The position numbers and the translations under genes are program-made. From NCBI RefSeq assembly GCF_900182905.1, contig NZ_FXUF01000005.1, positions 221,121 to 285,120 of the forward strand: 64,000 nt of DNA, written 5' to 3'. Of the stretch, positions 9,562 through 17,868 are shown piece by piece; the stretch's first letter is position 1; every line of letters starts with the position of its first letter. The notes below the pieces were generated by a model, which saw only the letters and a list, made by a program, of their open reading frames with translations, ran no database searches and was not told the DNA's origin. This stretch comes from Anoxynatronum buryatiense. Lineage in GTDB: Bacteria > Bacillota > Clostridia > Peptostreptococcales > Tindalliaceae.

Positions 9562-10206
9562 TTATTTCACCGCAGATTCCCAGTCTTTTAGAAACCGCTC
9601 AATGCCTGCATCTGTCAGGGGATGCTTCACCATTTGCTGAAAAACGCTGTAGGGGATGGTGGAAATGTGAGCGCCGGCAGCCGCTGCCTCAGTGACATGG
9701 GTCACCCTGCGAATGCTGGCAGCAATAATTTCTGTTTCAATGAGATGGGCATCAAAGATGGTGACAATCTCCCGAATCAGGTCCATTCCGTCGTGACCAA
9801 TGTCGTCCAGGCGACCCAAAAAGGGGCTCACATAGGCAGCGCCGGCTTTGGCGGCCAACAGCGCCTGGGCCGCAGAGAACACCAGGGTGACATTGGTTTT
9901 AATACCCTTTTCACGAAACATGCTGGTGGCCTTAAGGCCTTCTGCTGTCATGGGTACCTTAATCACAATGTTGGGATGAATGGCTGTCAGGGGCATGGCC
10001 TCTGCCACCATTTCTTCAGAAGTCAGGCTGACCACTTCTGCACTGATGGGGCCATCCACCAGACCGGCAATTTCCGTCACCGTGGCTTTAAAATCACGCT
10101 TTTCCTTTGCAATGAGCGAAGGATTGGTGGTCACGCCTGCCAATACTCCCCAGCTGTTGATTTCCCGTATTTCGTCCAAGTTGGCCGTATCAATAAAAAG
10201 TTTCAT
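9562..10206 (-). CDS. Small transaldolase / fructose-6-phosphate aldolase family protein
   Basis: A 214-residue TalC/FSA-type (beta-alpha)8 aldolase. Lys83 in the [11 protein letters not shown] segment is the Schiff-base lysine. The start [16 protein letters not shown], the [12 protein letters not shown] loop and the [13 protein letters not shown] motif are typical of the family. It either transfers dihydroxyacetone units between sugar phosphates or cleaves fructose 6-phosphate; members of this short subfamily have both activities and sequence alone does not separate them. Gluconeogenic glpX follows 58 bp downstream, which supports a role in hexose and pentose phosphate exchange in a lineage that often lacks the oxidative pentose pathway. 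GGAGATAGATC precedes the ATG. Confidence 0.92.
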   Translation of the reverse strand: MKLFIDTANLDEIREINSWGVLAGVTTNPSLIAKEKRDFKATVTEIAGLVDGPISAEVVSLTSEEMVAEAMPLTAIHPNIVIKVPMTAEGLKATSMFREKGIKTNVTLVFSAAQALLAAKAGAAYVSPFLGRLDDIGHDGMDLIREIVTIFDAHLIETEIIAASIRRVTHVTEAAAAGAHISTIPYSVFQQMVKHPLTDAGIERFLKDWESAVK

Positions 10207-10242
10207 GATCTATCTCCTTCCAAATCTCAGAAAAAGCTGTTC

Positions 10243-11058
10243 TTATTTTTTAATACCCAATATTTCCCGTGCTTCATCAGGAGTGGCCACTTCACGGCCA
10301 AGTTCCTTCGCCAGTCGTACCATTCGTGCCACCAATTGGGCATTGGAGGTGGCCAGAACACCTTTGGAATAGAAAATGTTGTCTTCGAATCCAACCCGCA
10401 CATGACCGCCCAGCAAAATGGCCATGGTGCCAAGACTCAGTTCATGACGACCAATGCCTGCCACCGTCCAGGTGGACCCGGCGGGAATGGCGTTTTTCAT
10501 CAGCAGCAGATCTTCTGGCGTGGCCGGACAGGCTCCCGGTACACCCAGCACAAAATCAAAATGGAGCGGCGCTTCCACCAGGCCTTTTTTGGCCAGTTTC
10601 AGGGCGTTTTCAATCATGCCCCGCTCAAAAATTTCCAGTTCCGGTTTCACACCCAGCTCCTTCATGCGGGCAGCAAATTTTTCCATGTAACTTTCTGTAT
10701 TCATGAAGACGTCTCCCCCAAAATTGCAGGTACCGCAGCTGAGGGTGGACATTTCCGGTTTCAGTTCCACCGGTTGCAGCCGTTCTTCAGGACTGTGCCA
10801 CACAGCGCCACCTGTGGAGGGCTGAAAAATCACATTGCAGCAGGCTTCAATTTTTTCTTTGATCTCCCGATAAACGGCAATATCCTGGGTGGGTTCACCG
10901 GCAGCATCACGGGCATGAACATGAACAATGGATGCGCCGGCATCACAGCATTCCTTTGCCGCGGCAGCAATCTCATCCGGAGTTACCGGTAAGGTGGGCT
11001 GTTGTTCCCGGGTCACTTCGGCCCCGGTCAAAGCGGCTGTGATGATTAATTTTTGCAT
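10243..11058 (-). CDS. kce: Kce-type beta-keto acid cleavage enzyme (BKACE family)
   Basis: A 271-residue zinc-dependent (beta-alpha)8 enzyme of the DUF849/BKACE family. His46 and His48 in the IVHVHARD motif match the zinc ligands known in Kce, with Glu225 in the VGFEDN motif as a further ligand. Family members condense a beta-keto acid with acetyl-CoA to give acetoacetate and a new CoA ester; the founding member cleaves 3-keto-5-aminohexanoate in lysine fermentation. The other lysine-fermentation genes (kamA, kamDE, kdd, kal) are not adjacent, so the substrate could instead be another beta-keto acid such as a carnitine- or glyoxylate-related one. It stands upstream of the transaldolase with a 36-bp gap. 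GAGAGGAGCG precedes the ATG. Confidence 0.8.
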   Translation of the reverse strand: MQKLIITAALTGAEVTREQQPTLPVTPDEIAAAAKECCDAGASIVHVHARDAAGEPTQDIAVYREIKEKIEACCNVIFQPSTGGAVWHSPEERLQPVELKPEMSTLSCGTCNFGGDVFMNTESYMEKFAARMKELGVKPELEIFERGMIENALKLAKKGLVEAPLHFDFVLGVPGACPATPEDLLLMKNAIPAGSTWTVAGIGRHELSLGTMAILLGGHVRVGFEDNIFYSKGVLATSNAQLVARMVRLAKELGREVATPDEAREILGIKK

Positions 11059-11303
11059 GAAATCGCTCCTCTCAAAATGGGTTCAGCATTTGGTCTGTCT
11101 TTCCAATCTGCAGCCCCCTAAAGGGGGCCATTTTCCGTTCGTTCTGTTGCATCGTTACCATTATATCAGTCTTCCATCGTTTTTGAAAGTACAGCCCTTC
11201 TAAATACCTGATCTTTCATCAGCAACATTTTAACCACCACACAACAGCTAACCGACAGCTGCAGTATCTGTTTTCATGGAACTGCAGCATCCCCTTGAAC
11301 CCG

Positions 11304-11332
11304 GAAAAAAAGCCCCTCCCGAAGGAGAGGCT
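11304..11332 (-). terminator. Terminator-like hairpin in the symporter-kce gap
   Basis: On the minus strand AGCCTCTCC-TTCG-GGAGGGGCT is followed by a run of seven T. It lies within the 431-bp gap between the symporter gene and kce, after another hairpin of nearly the same sequence, so the symporter transcript probably ends in this gap. The remaining bases up to kce at 11059 hold a CCCCCTTTAGGGGG palindrome near 11115 and no recognisable gene. Confidence 0.7.
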
Positions 11333-11391
11333 CAGACTGTAGGCAAAATAAGATGAAGACAAGGGATTTGGTAAAGGACAGCCTTGGAAAT

Positions 11392-11429
11392 TTGGAATCA
11401 GCTGGCCGGGCCAACACCCTTCGTCTTCA
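11392..11429. repeat. 38-bp interspersed repeat, copy 1
   Basis: A 38-base element beginning TTGGAATCAGCTG and ending GTCTTCA, found again in the same orientation at 30684-30721 with 34 of 38 positions identical by eye. It includes CAGCTG and CCGGG palindromes. Both copies lie in intergenic DNA next to the 3' end of a minus-strand gene. Confidence 0.65.
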
Positions 11430-11432
11430 ACC

Positions 11433-11460
11433 TAAAAGCCCCTCCCGAAGGAAGGGCTTG
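11433..11460 (-). terminator. Terminator after the sodium symporter gene
   Basis: On the minus strand AAGCCCTTCC-TTCG-GGAGGGGCTT followed by TTAGG lies about 30 bases past the symporter stop codon. Its sequence is nearly the same as the hairpin at 11304-11332, so one may be a duplicate of the other. Confidence 0.7.
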
Positions 11461-11489
11461 TTTATGTGTTGAAATGTACAGCCTGGAAA

Positions 11490-12896
11490 CTACAGCTTGT
11501 GAGAGAAGATTCCCAGTACCAGAATCACTGCCAGACCAAAGAGCATCAAACCAGTCTGAGCGATGTCCAAAATTCCCAGAACTGCCACGACTGCAACAGC
11601 AAGAGGAATTACATATTTTACCACATTGTACCAAATATCGAAAAGACCGAAGGGAACAGCACCGCCATTGGTCAGTTCGTCCCGCAGATCTTCTTTCTTC
11701 ACGACCCAGCCAACAAAGATGGCCAGCAGCATACCGCCAATGGCAAGGAAGATCTTGTCGGTGAGGATATCGAAGAAGTCAAAGACACCAACACCCAGAA
11801 TGGTAAATCCACTCATCACGCCCAGAGACAGGGATGAAAGAATCCCGGTGATGACCATGATAAAGCCGGTGGAGTAAACCGCTTTTTTACGATCCATTTG
11901 CTTCTGGTCGATAAGGTAGGCTGCCACTACTTCCATCAGGGAAACTGAAGAAGTCAGTGCTGCCACCGTCAGGGCCACAAAGAAGATGGCCGCAAACAGT
12001 GTGCCAATACCGCCCATCTGAGCGAAGATGCTGGGAACCACTACGAATACCAGGCCAGGACCGGCTGCCGGTTCCATACCGAAGGCAAAGAGGGCCGGGA
12101 AGATGGCGATCCCTGCCAGCAGGGCCACCCCGGTATCAAGGGCTGTAACGATTAATGCGTTATTGGGAAGTTTTTCTTCTTTACTCAGGTAAGAACCATA
12201 AGTGATCATGCAACCCATCCCCAAGCTAAGGGAGAAGAAGGCCTGCCCCAGCGCTGCCAGGAAGGTTTGCCCCGTCACTTCGGAAAAATCGGGTTGGAAT
12301 AAGAACGCAAGACCCGCACTGGCTCCTGGCAAGGTGACACTTCGAACGGCAATGAGAATCAACAGGACAAACAGGGTGGGCATCAGCACTTTACCGGCTT
12401 TTTCAATACCGCCGGAAATCCCCTTGGCAACAATCACCACGTTCATCAGCAGGAAAATAATCATCCACACCAGTGGCTCCATCGGATTGGTGATAAATGC
12501 GCCAAAGGTGTCTCCAATAGCCCCTGCATTTGACAGGAGACCTGTCAGGGATTTAAACACATATGCCAGGGCCCAACCGCCAACAACAGGATAGAATCCC
12601 ATGATGAAGAAGGCTGAGACCACACCGAGAACCCCTGCAAAGGTCCAGCGTTTGCTGTAATGCTTGTAAGCACCCACTGCAGCCAGGCTGGTACGGCGAC
12701 CAACGGCAAATTCTGCGATCATGACACTGAGACCGATGATAAAGACAAACACCAGATAAATCAGAATAAATGCACTACCTCCATTGGCTCCGGCCATGTA
12801 GGGAAAACGCCAGATATTACCAAGACCCACCGCCGAGCCGGCAGCAGCCATGATAAACCCCATCCGGGATCCCCAGTTTTCTCTTGATTGATTCAT
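11490..12896 (-). CDS. Sodium-dependent amino-acid symporter, SNF/NSS family
   Basis: A 468-residue polytopic membrane protein with about 11 to 12 hydrophobic segments. The start ENWGSRMGFIMAAAGSAVG leads into LGNIWRFPYMAGANGGSAF, the signature of the neurotransmitter:sodium symporter family (LeuT fold), with the unwound first helix and sodium-site residues. These proteins import amino acids, often hydrophobic, aromatic or glycine, driven by sodium. The substrate cannot be read from sequence. It has its own promoter and a leader of about 180 bases containing hairpins. kce lies downstream across a terminator-containing gap, so a catabolic pairing with kce is suggestive but not shown. GGAGGGAGC precedes the ATG. 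Confidence 0.93.
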   Translation of the reverse strand: MNQSRENWGSRMGFIMAAAGSAVGLGNIWRFPYMAGANGGSAFILIYLVFVFIIGLSVMIAEFAVGRRTSLAAVGAYKHYSKRWTFAGVLGVVSAFFIMGFYPVVGGWALAYVFKSLTGLLSNAGAIGDTFGAFITNPMEPLVWMIIFLLMNVVIVAKGISGGIEKAGKVLMPTLFVLLILIAVRSVTLPGASAGLAFLFQPDFSEVTGQTFLAALGQAFFSLSLGMGCMITYGSYLSKEEKLPNNALIVTALDTGVALLAGIAIFPALFAFGMEPAAGPGLVFVVVPSIFAQMGGIGTLFAAIFFVALTVAALTSSVSLMEVVAAYLIDQKQMDRKKAVYSTGFIMVITGILSSLSLGVMSGFTILGVGVFDFFDILTDKIFLAIGGMLLAIFVGWVVKKEDLRDELTNGGAVPFGLFDIWYNVVKYVIPLAVAVVAVLGILDIAQTGLMLFGLAVILVLGIFSHKL

Positions 12897-13030
12897 AAGC
12901 TCCCTCCTTTGATTTTGTCATCATCAAGATCACTGAATTTTCTTGACACTTTAGTGTCAGTGCTTTTCTTACCCCACCCCCCTGGCTTTAATCACCCGAT
13001 TGGTGCTCATCGCCATTTTTTTCTGTTGAC

Positions 13031-13062
13031 GCGCAGAAACCCCATGACGGGGCTTTTGTGCG
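13031..13062 (-). promoter_or_regulatory. Leader hairpin upstream of the symporter gene
   Basis: CGCACAAAAGCCCC and GGGGTTTCTGCG pair around GTCAT in the transcribed leader of the symporter gene, 15 bases past the predicted start site. A second small inverted repeat, TGACACT/AGTGTCA, lies near 12945-12960. GGGG is followed only by TTT, so termination would be weak. An attenuator or riboregulator is possible, but no known riboswitch consensus was recognised. Confidence 0.4.
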
Positions 13063-13083
13063 AAAACGTTGACATTTTTTAAG

Positions 13084-13112
13084 ATTATATCATATTCAGA
13101 GGGGTGTGACAA
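13084..13112 (-). promoter_or_regulatory. Sigma-A type promoter of the symporter gene
   Basis: Minus-strand TTGTCA (13107-13112), a 17-base spacer and a perfect TATAAT (13084-13089). It lies between hisIE and the symporter gene and points toward the latter, about 180 bases upstream of its ATG. Confidence 0.8.
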
Positions 13113-13145
13113 TCACTATTCGCAATTGTCAAAAATTAGACAATT

Positions 13146-13838
13146 TTATCGACCGTGTCGGTTACCTAACTCTTTCAGCACTTCTTCCACCGTCACCTGT
13201 CTTTCATTCATGAGCACCAGCACATGATACACCAGGTCACTGATCTCGTAAACCAGTTCCTCTTTGTCAGGATTTTTGGCGGCAATAATGATTTCTGCCG
13301 ATTCTTCTCCCACTTTTTTCAGAATTTTGTCGATACCTTTGTCAAAAAGATAATTGGTATAGGAGCCTTCTTTGGGATAACGGCGCCTGTGGGCCAGGGT
13401 ATCCACAATCTGCCTGATAATGGATGCATCTTCACTGGCCGGCAGCTTCTCTGCTGCCTGCGCTTTCTCGTCAGGCTCATCTCTCTCTGATGAAGATGCT
13501 GCCGCTGCTTCACTGCCATCAAGATCCCGATAAAAACAGCTTTTTTCGCCCGTATGGCAGGCGGCACCGGTCTGCGTCACCGTCACCAGCAGGGTGTCTT
13601 CATCGCAGTCCACCTGCACCCGCTGCACCTGCTGCACATGGCCCGAGGTTTCCCCCTTGTGCCACAGTTGCTGCCGGCTGCGGCTGTAGAACCAGGTTTC
13701 TCCCGTTTCCAGGGTTTTTTCCAGGGATTCCCGGTTCATATAAGCCATCATCAGCACTTCACCAGTGCCGGCTTCCTGCACAATGGCGGGAATCAATCCC
13801 TGGTCGTTGTAGGTCAGTGTTTCCAAGTCCATTTTCAC
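13146..13838 (-). CDS. hisI: Bifunctional phosphoribosyl-AMP cyclohydrolase / phosphoribosyl-ATP pyrophosphatase
   Basis: A 230-residue HisIE fusion carrying the second and third steps of histidine synthesis. The N-terminal HisI part (about residues 1-115) has the [14 protein letters not shown] start, the [15 protein letters not shown] segment and the zinc cysteines in CDEDTL and CHTGEKSC. The C-terminal HisE part (about 140-230) is an all-alpha NTP-pyrophosphatase with the [15 protein letters not shown] metal-binding motif. They are joined by an acidic, Ala- and Glu-rich linker of about 30 residues. It is the last gene of the his operon, 22 bp after hisF. The symporter gene downstream has its own promoter. 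Confidence 0.96.
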   Translation of the reverse strand: MKMDLETLTYNDQGLIPAIVQEAGTGEVLMMAYMNRESLEKTLETGETWFYSRSRQQLWHKGETSGHVQQVQRVQVDCDEDTLLVTVTQTGAACHTGEKSCFYRDLDGSEAAAASSSERDEPDEKAQAAEKLPASEDASIIRQIVDTLAHRRRYPKEGSYTNYLFDKGIDKILKKVGEESAEIIIAAKNPDKEELVYEISDLVYHVLVLMNERQVTVEEVLKELGNRHGR

Positions 13839-13860
13839 GGGACTGCCTCCTCTTTTTTGA

Positions 13861-14619
13861 TTACAATCTGACAGGAATCTTTCGCTGTTTGAGAAACTGT
13901 TTCAGTTCAGGAATTTCTATTTCCTTAAAGTGGAACAGCGAAGCCGCCAGGGCCGCATCAGCCTTGCCCTCGGTAAATGCTTCGGCGAAGTCTTTCATAT
14001 TGCCGGCACCGCCGGAGGCGATCACCGGAATGTTCACGGCTTCGCTGATGAGCCGGGTGATTTCCAGGTCATACCCCGCCTTGGTGCCGTCCCGGTCCAT
14101 GCTGGTGAGGAGTATTTCTCCTGCGCCCCGCTGTTCCCCTTCCAGCGCCCAGGCCACCGCTTCTTTCCCCGTGTCCACTCGGCCACCGTTGATATACACA
14201 TGGTAGCCGCCCCCGGCCTGACGTTTCACATCCATGGCCAGCACCACTGCCTGGCTGCCAAACCGCCAGGCGCAGTCGGTGATCAGCTGGGGCTCTTTCA
14301 CTGCTGCTGAGTTGATGGAAACCTTGTCGGCTCCCGCCTTGAGCACCTGGCGAAAATCTTCCACCGATCGAATGCCGCCTCCCACCGTGAGGGGGATGAA
14401 CACTTCATCGGCCGTACGGCTCACCACGTTCAGAATGATGTCCCGCTCTTCGTTGGAGGCAGTGATATCAAGAAAGACCAGTTCGTCTGCCCCCTGCAGG
14501 TTATAGGCCCTGGCCACGGCCACCGGATCGCCGGCATCCACCAGGTTCACAAAATTAACACCTTTCACCACCCGGCCTTTGTTCACATCCAGGCAGGGAA
14601 TGATTCGCTTGGTAATCAT
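13861..14619 (-). CDS. hisF: Imidazole glycerol phosphate synthase, cyclase subunit
   Basis: A 252-residue (beta-alpha)8 barrel that uses ammonia from HisH to form imidazole glycerol phosphate and AICAR from PRFAR. The start [19 protein letters not shown] carries catalytic Asp11, and [14 protein letters not shown] carries the second catalytic aspartate of the HisF fold; phosphate loops VGGGIRS and ASGGAGNM are intact. Length is normal. The ATG overlaps the hisA stop region by four bases, so coupling with hisA is likely. Confidence 0.97.
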   Translation of the reverse strand: MITKRIIPCLDVNKGRVVKGVNFVNLVDAGDPVAVARAYNLQGADELVFLDITASNEERDIILNVVSRTADEVFIPLTVGGGIRSVEDFRQVLKAGADKVSINSAAVKEPQLITDCAWRFGSQAVVLAMDVKRQAGGGYHVYINGGRVDTGKEAVAWALEGEQRGAGEILLTSMDRDGTKAGYDLEITRLISEAVNIPVIASGGAGNMKDFAEAFTEGKADAALAASLFHFKEIEIPELKQFLKQRKIPVRL

Positions 14620-15332
14620 GCTTTCATCGCCTCCTCCATTTGCTGAAGGGTAACCGCCCCTTCATACAGTGCTTTCCCAACAATGGCTCCCTCCACCCCC
14701 AGTTCCCGCAGATTCAGCAGGTCCTGCAGGCAGGAGACGCCGCCGGAAGCAATGATTTCCAGAGAAACCGCTTTTCGAAGCTTTTCAATCGCCTGCAGGT
14801 TGGGACCCTTCATCATGCCGTCCCGGGAAATATCAGTGTAGACCAGGGTTTTCAGCCCCATGGCTTCCAGTTCCCGGGCAAAATCCATGGCTTCACGGGT
14901 ACCTACCCGGGTCCATCCGTCAACGGCCACCAAGCCATTTTTGGCGTCCACTGACACCACCATACCGTCGCCGTAGCGCTCCAGTGCCTGTTGAAGCATG
15001 TGGGGGTCTTCCAGGGCTTTGGTGCCCAGAATGCACCGCCACACCCCAATGTCAAACAGCTGTTCCAGGCGTTCCAGGCTGCGAATGCCACCGCCGGTCT
15101 GCAGTGGTATTTTCACCGTTTCAATGATCTTTCGAATGGCCGCCAGGTTCCGGGACTCTCCTTCAAAGGCACCGTCCAGATCAATCACATGAAGCCGCTG
15201 GGCTCCGGCGTCCTCAAAACGTTGTGCCACTTTCCAGGGTTCCTGAAAATAAACGGTTTCAGCCGTTTTGATCCCCTGGGTGAGGCGTACGCATTTTCCA
15301 TCTTTAATGTCAATGGCAGGATAAATCAGCAT
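14616..15332 (-). CDS. hisA: Phosphoribosylformimino-5-aminoimidazole carboxamide ribotide isomerase
   Basis: A 238-residue (beta-alpha)8 isomerase that converts ProFAR to PRFAR. The start [17 protein letters not shown] has the catalytic Asp8, and [14 protein letters not shown] holds the second catalytic aspartate. The half-barrel phosphate motifs TGGGIRS and ASGGVS are both visible, as expected from its common origin with HisF. The start overlaps the end of hisH by seven bases. HisA and HisF are clearly distinguished by the Arg/Lys pattern after the first Asp. Confidence 0.97.
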   Translation of the reverse strand: MLIYPAIDIKDGKCVRLTQGIKTAETVYFQEPWKVAQRFEDAGAQRLHVIDLDGAFEGESRNLAAIRKIIETVKIPLQTGGGIRSLERLEQLFDIGVWRCILGTKALEDPHMLQQALERYGDGMVVSVDAKNGLVAVDGWTRVGTREAMDFARELEAMGLKTLVYTDISRDGMMKGPNLQAIEKLRKAVSLEIIASGGVSCLQDLLNLRELGVEGAIVGKALYEGAVTLQQMEEAMKA

Positions 15333-15934
15333 TGGCTCAGCTCCCCGAAGTTTTTGATCATGTTCAGGCCCACGTCACTGCTCTTTTCCGGGTGGAACTG
15401 GAGACCGTAAATGTTGCCACGCTGCACCATCGCCGGCAGCATGATGCCATAATCAGTAACCGCCATCATTTCACCGGCGTCGCAGCCATTGGCGAAGTAA
15501 GAGTGCACGAAATATACATAATCGCCGTCCCGGGTGCCCCTGAGAAGGGGGGAATTCTGGAGAATGGACAACTGATTCCAACCCATATGAGGGATTTTCA
15601 CACCGGCAGGAATCCGTTCAATGGAGCCTTTTAGCAGCCCCAATCCTTCGCACCGGTCACCTTCAAAGCCTTCTTCGAAGAGAACCTGCATGCCCAGACA
15701 AATGCCCAGCAGCGGCTTGCCTGATGCGGCATAAGCTTTCAGGGGGTCAATGAACCCCCGTTCCTTCAAATATGTCATGGCATCGGGAAAGGCCCCCACG
15801 CCGGGGATCACCAGACCCGACACTTTGTTGAGCATCTCAGGGTTATCACTCACCAGCGCTTCAAAACCCATGAGTTGGAAGGCTTTTTCCACACTGCGCA
15901 GGTTACCCATGCCGTAGTCCACAATTCCGATCAT
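15326..15934 (-). CDS. hisH: Imidazole glycerol phosphate synthase, glutaminase subunit
   Basis: A 202-residue class I glutamine amidotransferase that feeds ammonia to HisF. The start MIGIVDYGMGNLRSVEKAF is characteristic of HisH. The nucleophile Cys lies in LLGICLGMQVLF and the catalytic His-x-Glu in LQFHPEKSS. A longer in-frame reading begins at 16024, but the extra 30 residues do not belong to the family; the ATG at 15934 has AAGGGTGA eight bases upstream. A 100-bp gap separates it from hisB with no terminator visible. Confidence 0.96.
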   Translation of the reverse strand: MIGIVDYGMGNLRSVEKAFQLMGFEALVSDNPEMLNKVSGLVIPGVGAFPDAMTYLKERGFIDPLKAYAASGKPLLGICLGMQVLFEEGFEGDRCEGLGLLKGSIERIPAGVKIPHMGWNQLSILQNSPLLRGTRDGDYVYFVHSYFANGCDAGEMMAVTDYGIMLPAMVQRGNIYGLQFHPEKSSDVGLNMIKNFGELSQC

Positions 15935-16034
15935 ACTGTTATCACCCTTTCCTTTCTCACAGGCTGTTTTTTCATTTTCACCACTGTCATGATGATTGTT
16001 ACGTCCCCTTCCCCAAGAAGGCAAAGGGCTTCCT

Positions 16035-16628
16035 TTATAAGCTTTCCTTGGTGCTCATGGGTCCCTGAATTCGCTTATCAATCCGGGTGGCCTGATCAAC
16101 AGCCCGGCCAAAGGCTTTAAAAAGGGTTTCAATGATATGATGATCGTTTTTCCCGTAAAGGGTGGTCATGTGAAGGGTGATACCTCCATGTACCGCCACT
16201 GCCCTGAAAAATTCTTCCACCAGCTGCACATCAAAATCGCCAACGGTGTGAGCGGTATAGTTCACATCAAAATGAAGGAAAGGCCGTCCTGAAAAATCCA
16301 GGATTACCCGCGACAGCGCTTCGTCCATGGGGGTATACACCGATGCATACCGCACCATGCCCGTTTTTTCTCCCACAGCCTCAGCCAGGGTCTGCCCCAG
16401 TACAATGCCCACATCCTCCACCGTGTGATGATCATCCACATGAACATCTCCCTCAGCCCGAATGGCTAAGTCCATCAGGCCGTGACGGGCCACTTGATGC
16501 AGCATGTGGTCAAAAAAACCCACGCCCGTGGCAATGTCACTTTTTCCCGTGCCGTCCACATTCACTTTTACGCCGATATCCGTTTCAGCAGTGCGCCGAT
16601 TAACGGCTGCGATTCGCTTAACTCCCAT
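16035..16628 (-). CDS. hisB: Imidazoleglycerol-phosphate dehydratase
   Basis: A 197-residue monofunctional dehydratase with manganese-binding motifs DHMLHQVARHG, DDHHTVEDVGIVLG and, in the second repeat, the EEFFRAVAVHGGITLH and KNDHHIIETLFKAFGRA segments. It removes water from imidazole glycerol phosphate. There is no fused histidinol phosphatase domain as in enterobacterial HisB, and no separate histidinol phosphatase gene (HisK or HisN type) is in this operon, so that step must be encoded elsewhere. GGAGGGCATCAG precedes the ATG. Confidence 0.96.
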   Translation of the reverse strand: MGVKRIAAVNRRTAETDIGVKVNVDGTGKSDIATGVGFFDHMLHQVARHGLMDLAIRAEGDVHVDDHHTVEDVGIVLGQTLAEAVGEKTGMVRYASVYTPMDEALSRVILDFSGRPFLHFDVNYTAHTVGDFDVQLVEEFFRAVAVHGGITLHMTTLYGKNDHHIIETLFKAFGRAVDQATRIDKRIQGPMSTKESL

Positions 16629-16669
16629 CTGATGCCCTCCTTACTCAAATCTGATCTGTTCTTCCCTGC

Positions 16670-17827
16670 CTAATCTGCTGTTGCCGCTGGCTTTTCGGCG
16701 GAAGCACGAAAAACGTCACGAATCACTTCCAGCAGTTCTTCATTTTCATTGTCTGTTCCCACAGTGATGCGCAGACAATTGGCCAGCGCCCCCGACTCCC
16801 CGTAACCCCTCACCACGATGCCGTTTTCCCGCAGCCGCTGGTCAATTTTTGCAGCCAGGGGTGTGCGAATCAGCAGGAAATTGGCCTGTGAAGGAAATAT
16901 CCGAAGGCGGTCAGGGCCCACCTGAAAGGCCAGGGCCTGCATTTCTTTTTCGATGGTTTCCCGCCACCGAATCACTTCCTGCAGCACCGGCTGCAGGGCT
17001 TCTGCCTCTTCCAGACAGATGAGGGCTGCCATTTGATCCAACCCGCTCATGTGATAAGGGGGCTTCACCCGGCACAGAGCGTCCATCATGGCTTCAGAAG
17101 CCAGGGCATAACCGGCCCGGACCCCTGCCAGCCCATAGGCCTTTGACAGGGTGCGCAGCACAATGAGCTGGGGGTAAATATCGATGAGGTCGGCCACCGT
17201 CTCCCCATAAAACTCATAGTAGGCTTCATCCACAGCGATGACGCAGTTTAGCGTAGAGAGGGATGCCAGCAGGGGACGCAGTACCTCCGGAGCAATCACA
17301 CCGCCGGTGGGGTTGTTGGGATTGGTTAAAAACACCACCTTGGGCATTGTATCCCGGGCTTTTTCCAGAAAAGGTTCCGGCTGAAAGACAAACCCTTCTC
17401 CCAGGGGCACCCGCACAGGTTCACCACCGGCCATGAGGGTGTCGATTTCATACATGGAGAAGGTGGGGTCCATGACCAGCACCTGGTCTCCTGCCTCCAC
17501 AAAGGCCTGAATCAACCAGCTGATGATCTGATCGGAGCCCACACCGGTGATCACCTGCTCCTGCCCCACCCCGTGGAGGGCAGCCAGTTTTTCCCGCAGG
17601 GCCAGGCAGTCTGAGTCTGGGTACTGGTGAATGGGCAGGTTTTCCAGCCGTTCTTTCAGAATTGGCTGAAACCGGCCGGCCAGCCAGTTGTTTTCGTTGG
17701 CATCCAGCTTAATGCGGGGCATATCCGGTTCAACATGATAGGGGTTGAGGGTGCGTACACTTTTCTTCAGCATTGAAAACAGTTGTTTTGCTGCCTGTGT
17801 CTGTTGATCGGTTGTATTTTTCATCAT
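16670..17827 (-). CDS. hisC: Histidinol-phosphate aminotransferase
   Basis: A 385-residue PLP-dependent class I/II aminotransferase. The substrate motif KLDANENNWL, the PNNPTGGV loop, the AVDEAYYEF PLP-contact aspartate and the TLSKAYGLAGVRAGYA segment with the Schiff-base lysine are all present. It converts imidazole acetol phosphate to histidinol phosphate. I chose the ATG at 17827, which follows GGCGGTGAAGTC; the in-frame ATG at 17854 has no ribosome site. The gene lies between hisD and hisB; a role in aromatic amino-acid transamination is known for some HisC proteins but not needed here. Confidence 0.94.
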   Translation of the reverse strand: MMKNTTDQQTQAAKQLFSMLKKSVRTLNPYHVEPDMPRIKLDANENNWLAGRFQPILKERLENLPIHQYPDSDCLALREKLAALHGVGQEQVITGVGSDQIISWLIQAFVEAGDQVLVMDPTFSMYEIDTLMAGGEPVRVPLGEGFVFQPEPFLEKARDTMPKVVFLTNPNNPTGGVIAPEVLRPLLASLSTLNCVIAVDEAYYEFYGETVADLIDIYPQLIVLRTLSKAYGLAGVRAGYALASEAMMDALCRVKPPYHMSGLDQMAALICLEEAEALQPVLQEVIRWRETIEKEMQALAFQVGPDRLRIFPSQANFLLIRTPLAAKIDQRLRENGIVVRGYGESGALANCLRITVGTDNENEELLEVIRDVFRASAEKPAATAD

Positions 17828-17868
17828 GACTTCACCGCCACTTTCCAGTTTCATTAATGGTTCAGATA

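Noticed and set aside
13031..13062. Terminator for the his operon
   Set aside because: The stem lies downstream of a consensus promoter pointing to the symporter gene and its T run is only three bases, so it was treated as part of that leader; some termination of hisIE transcripts is still possible.
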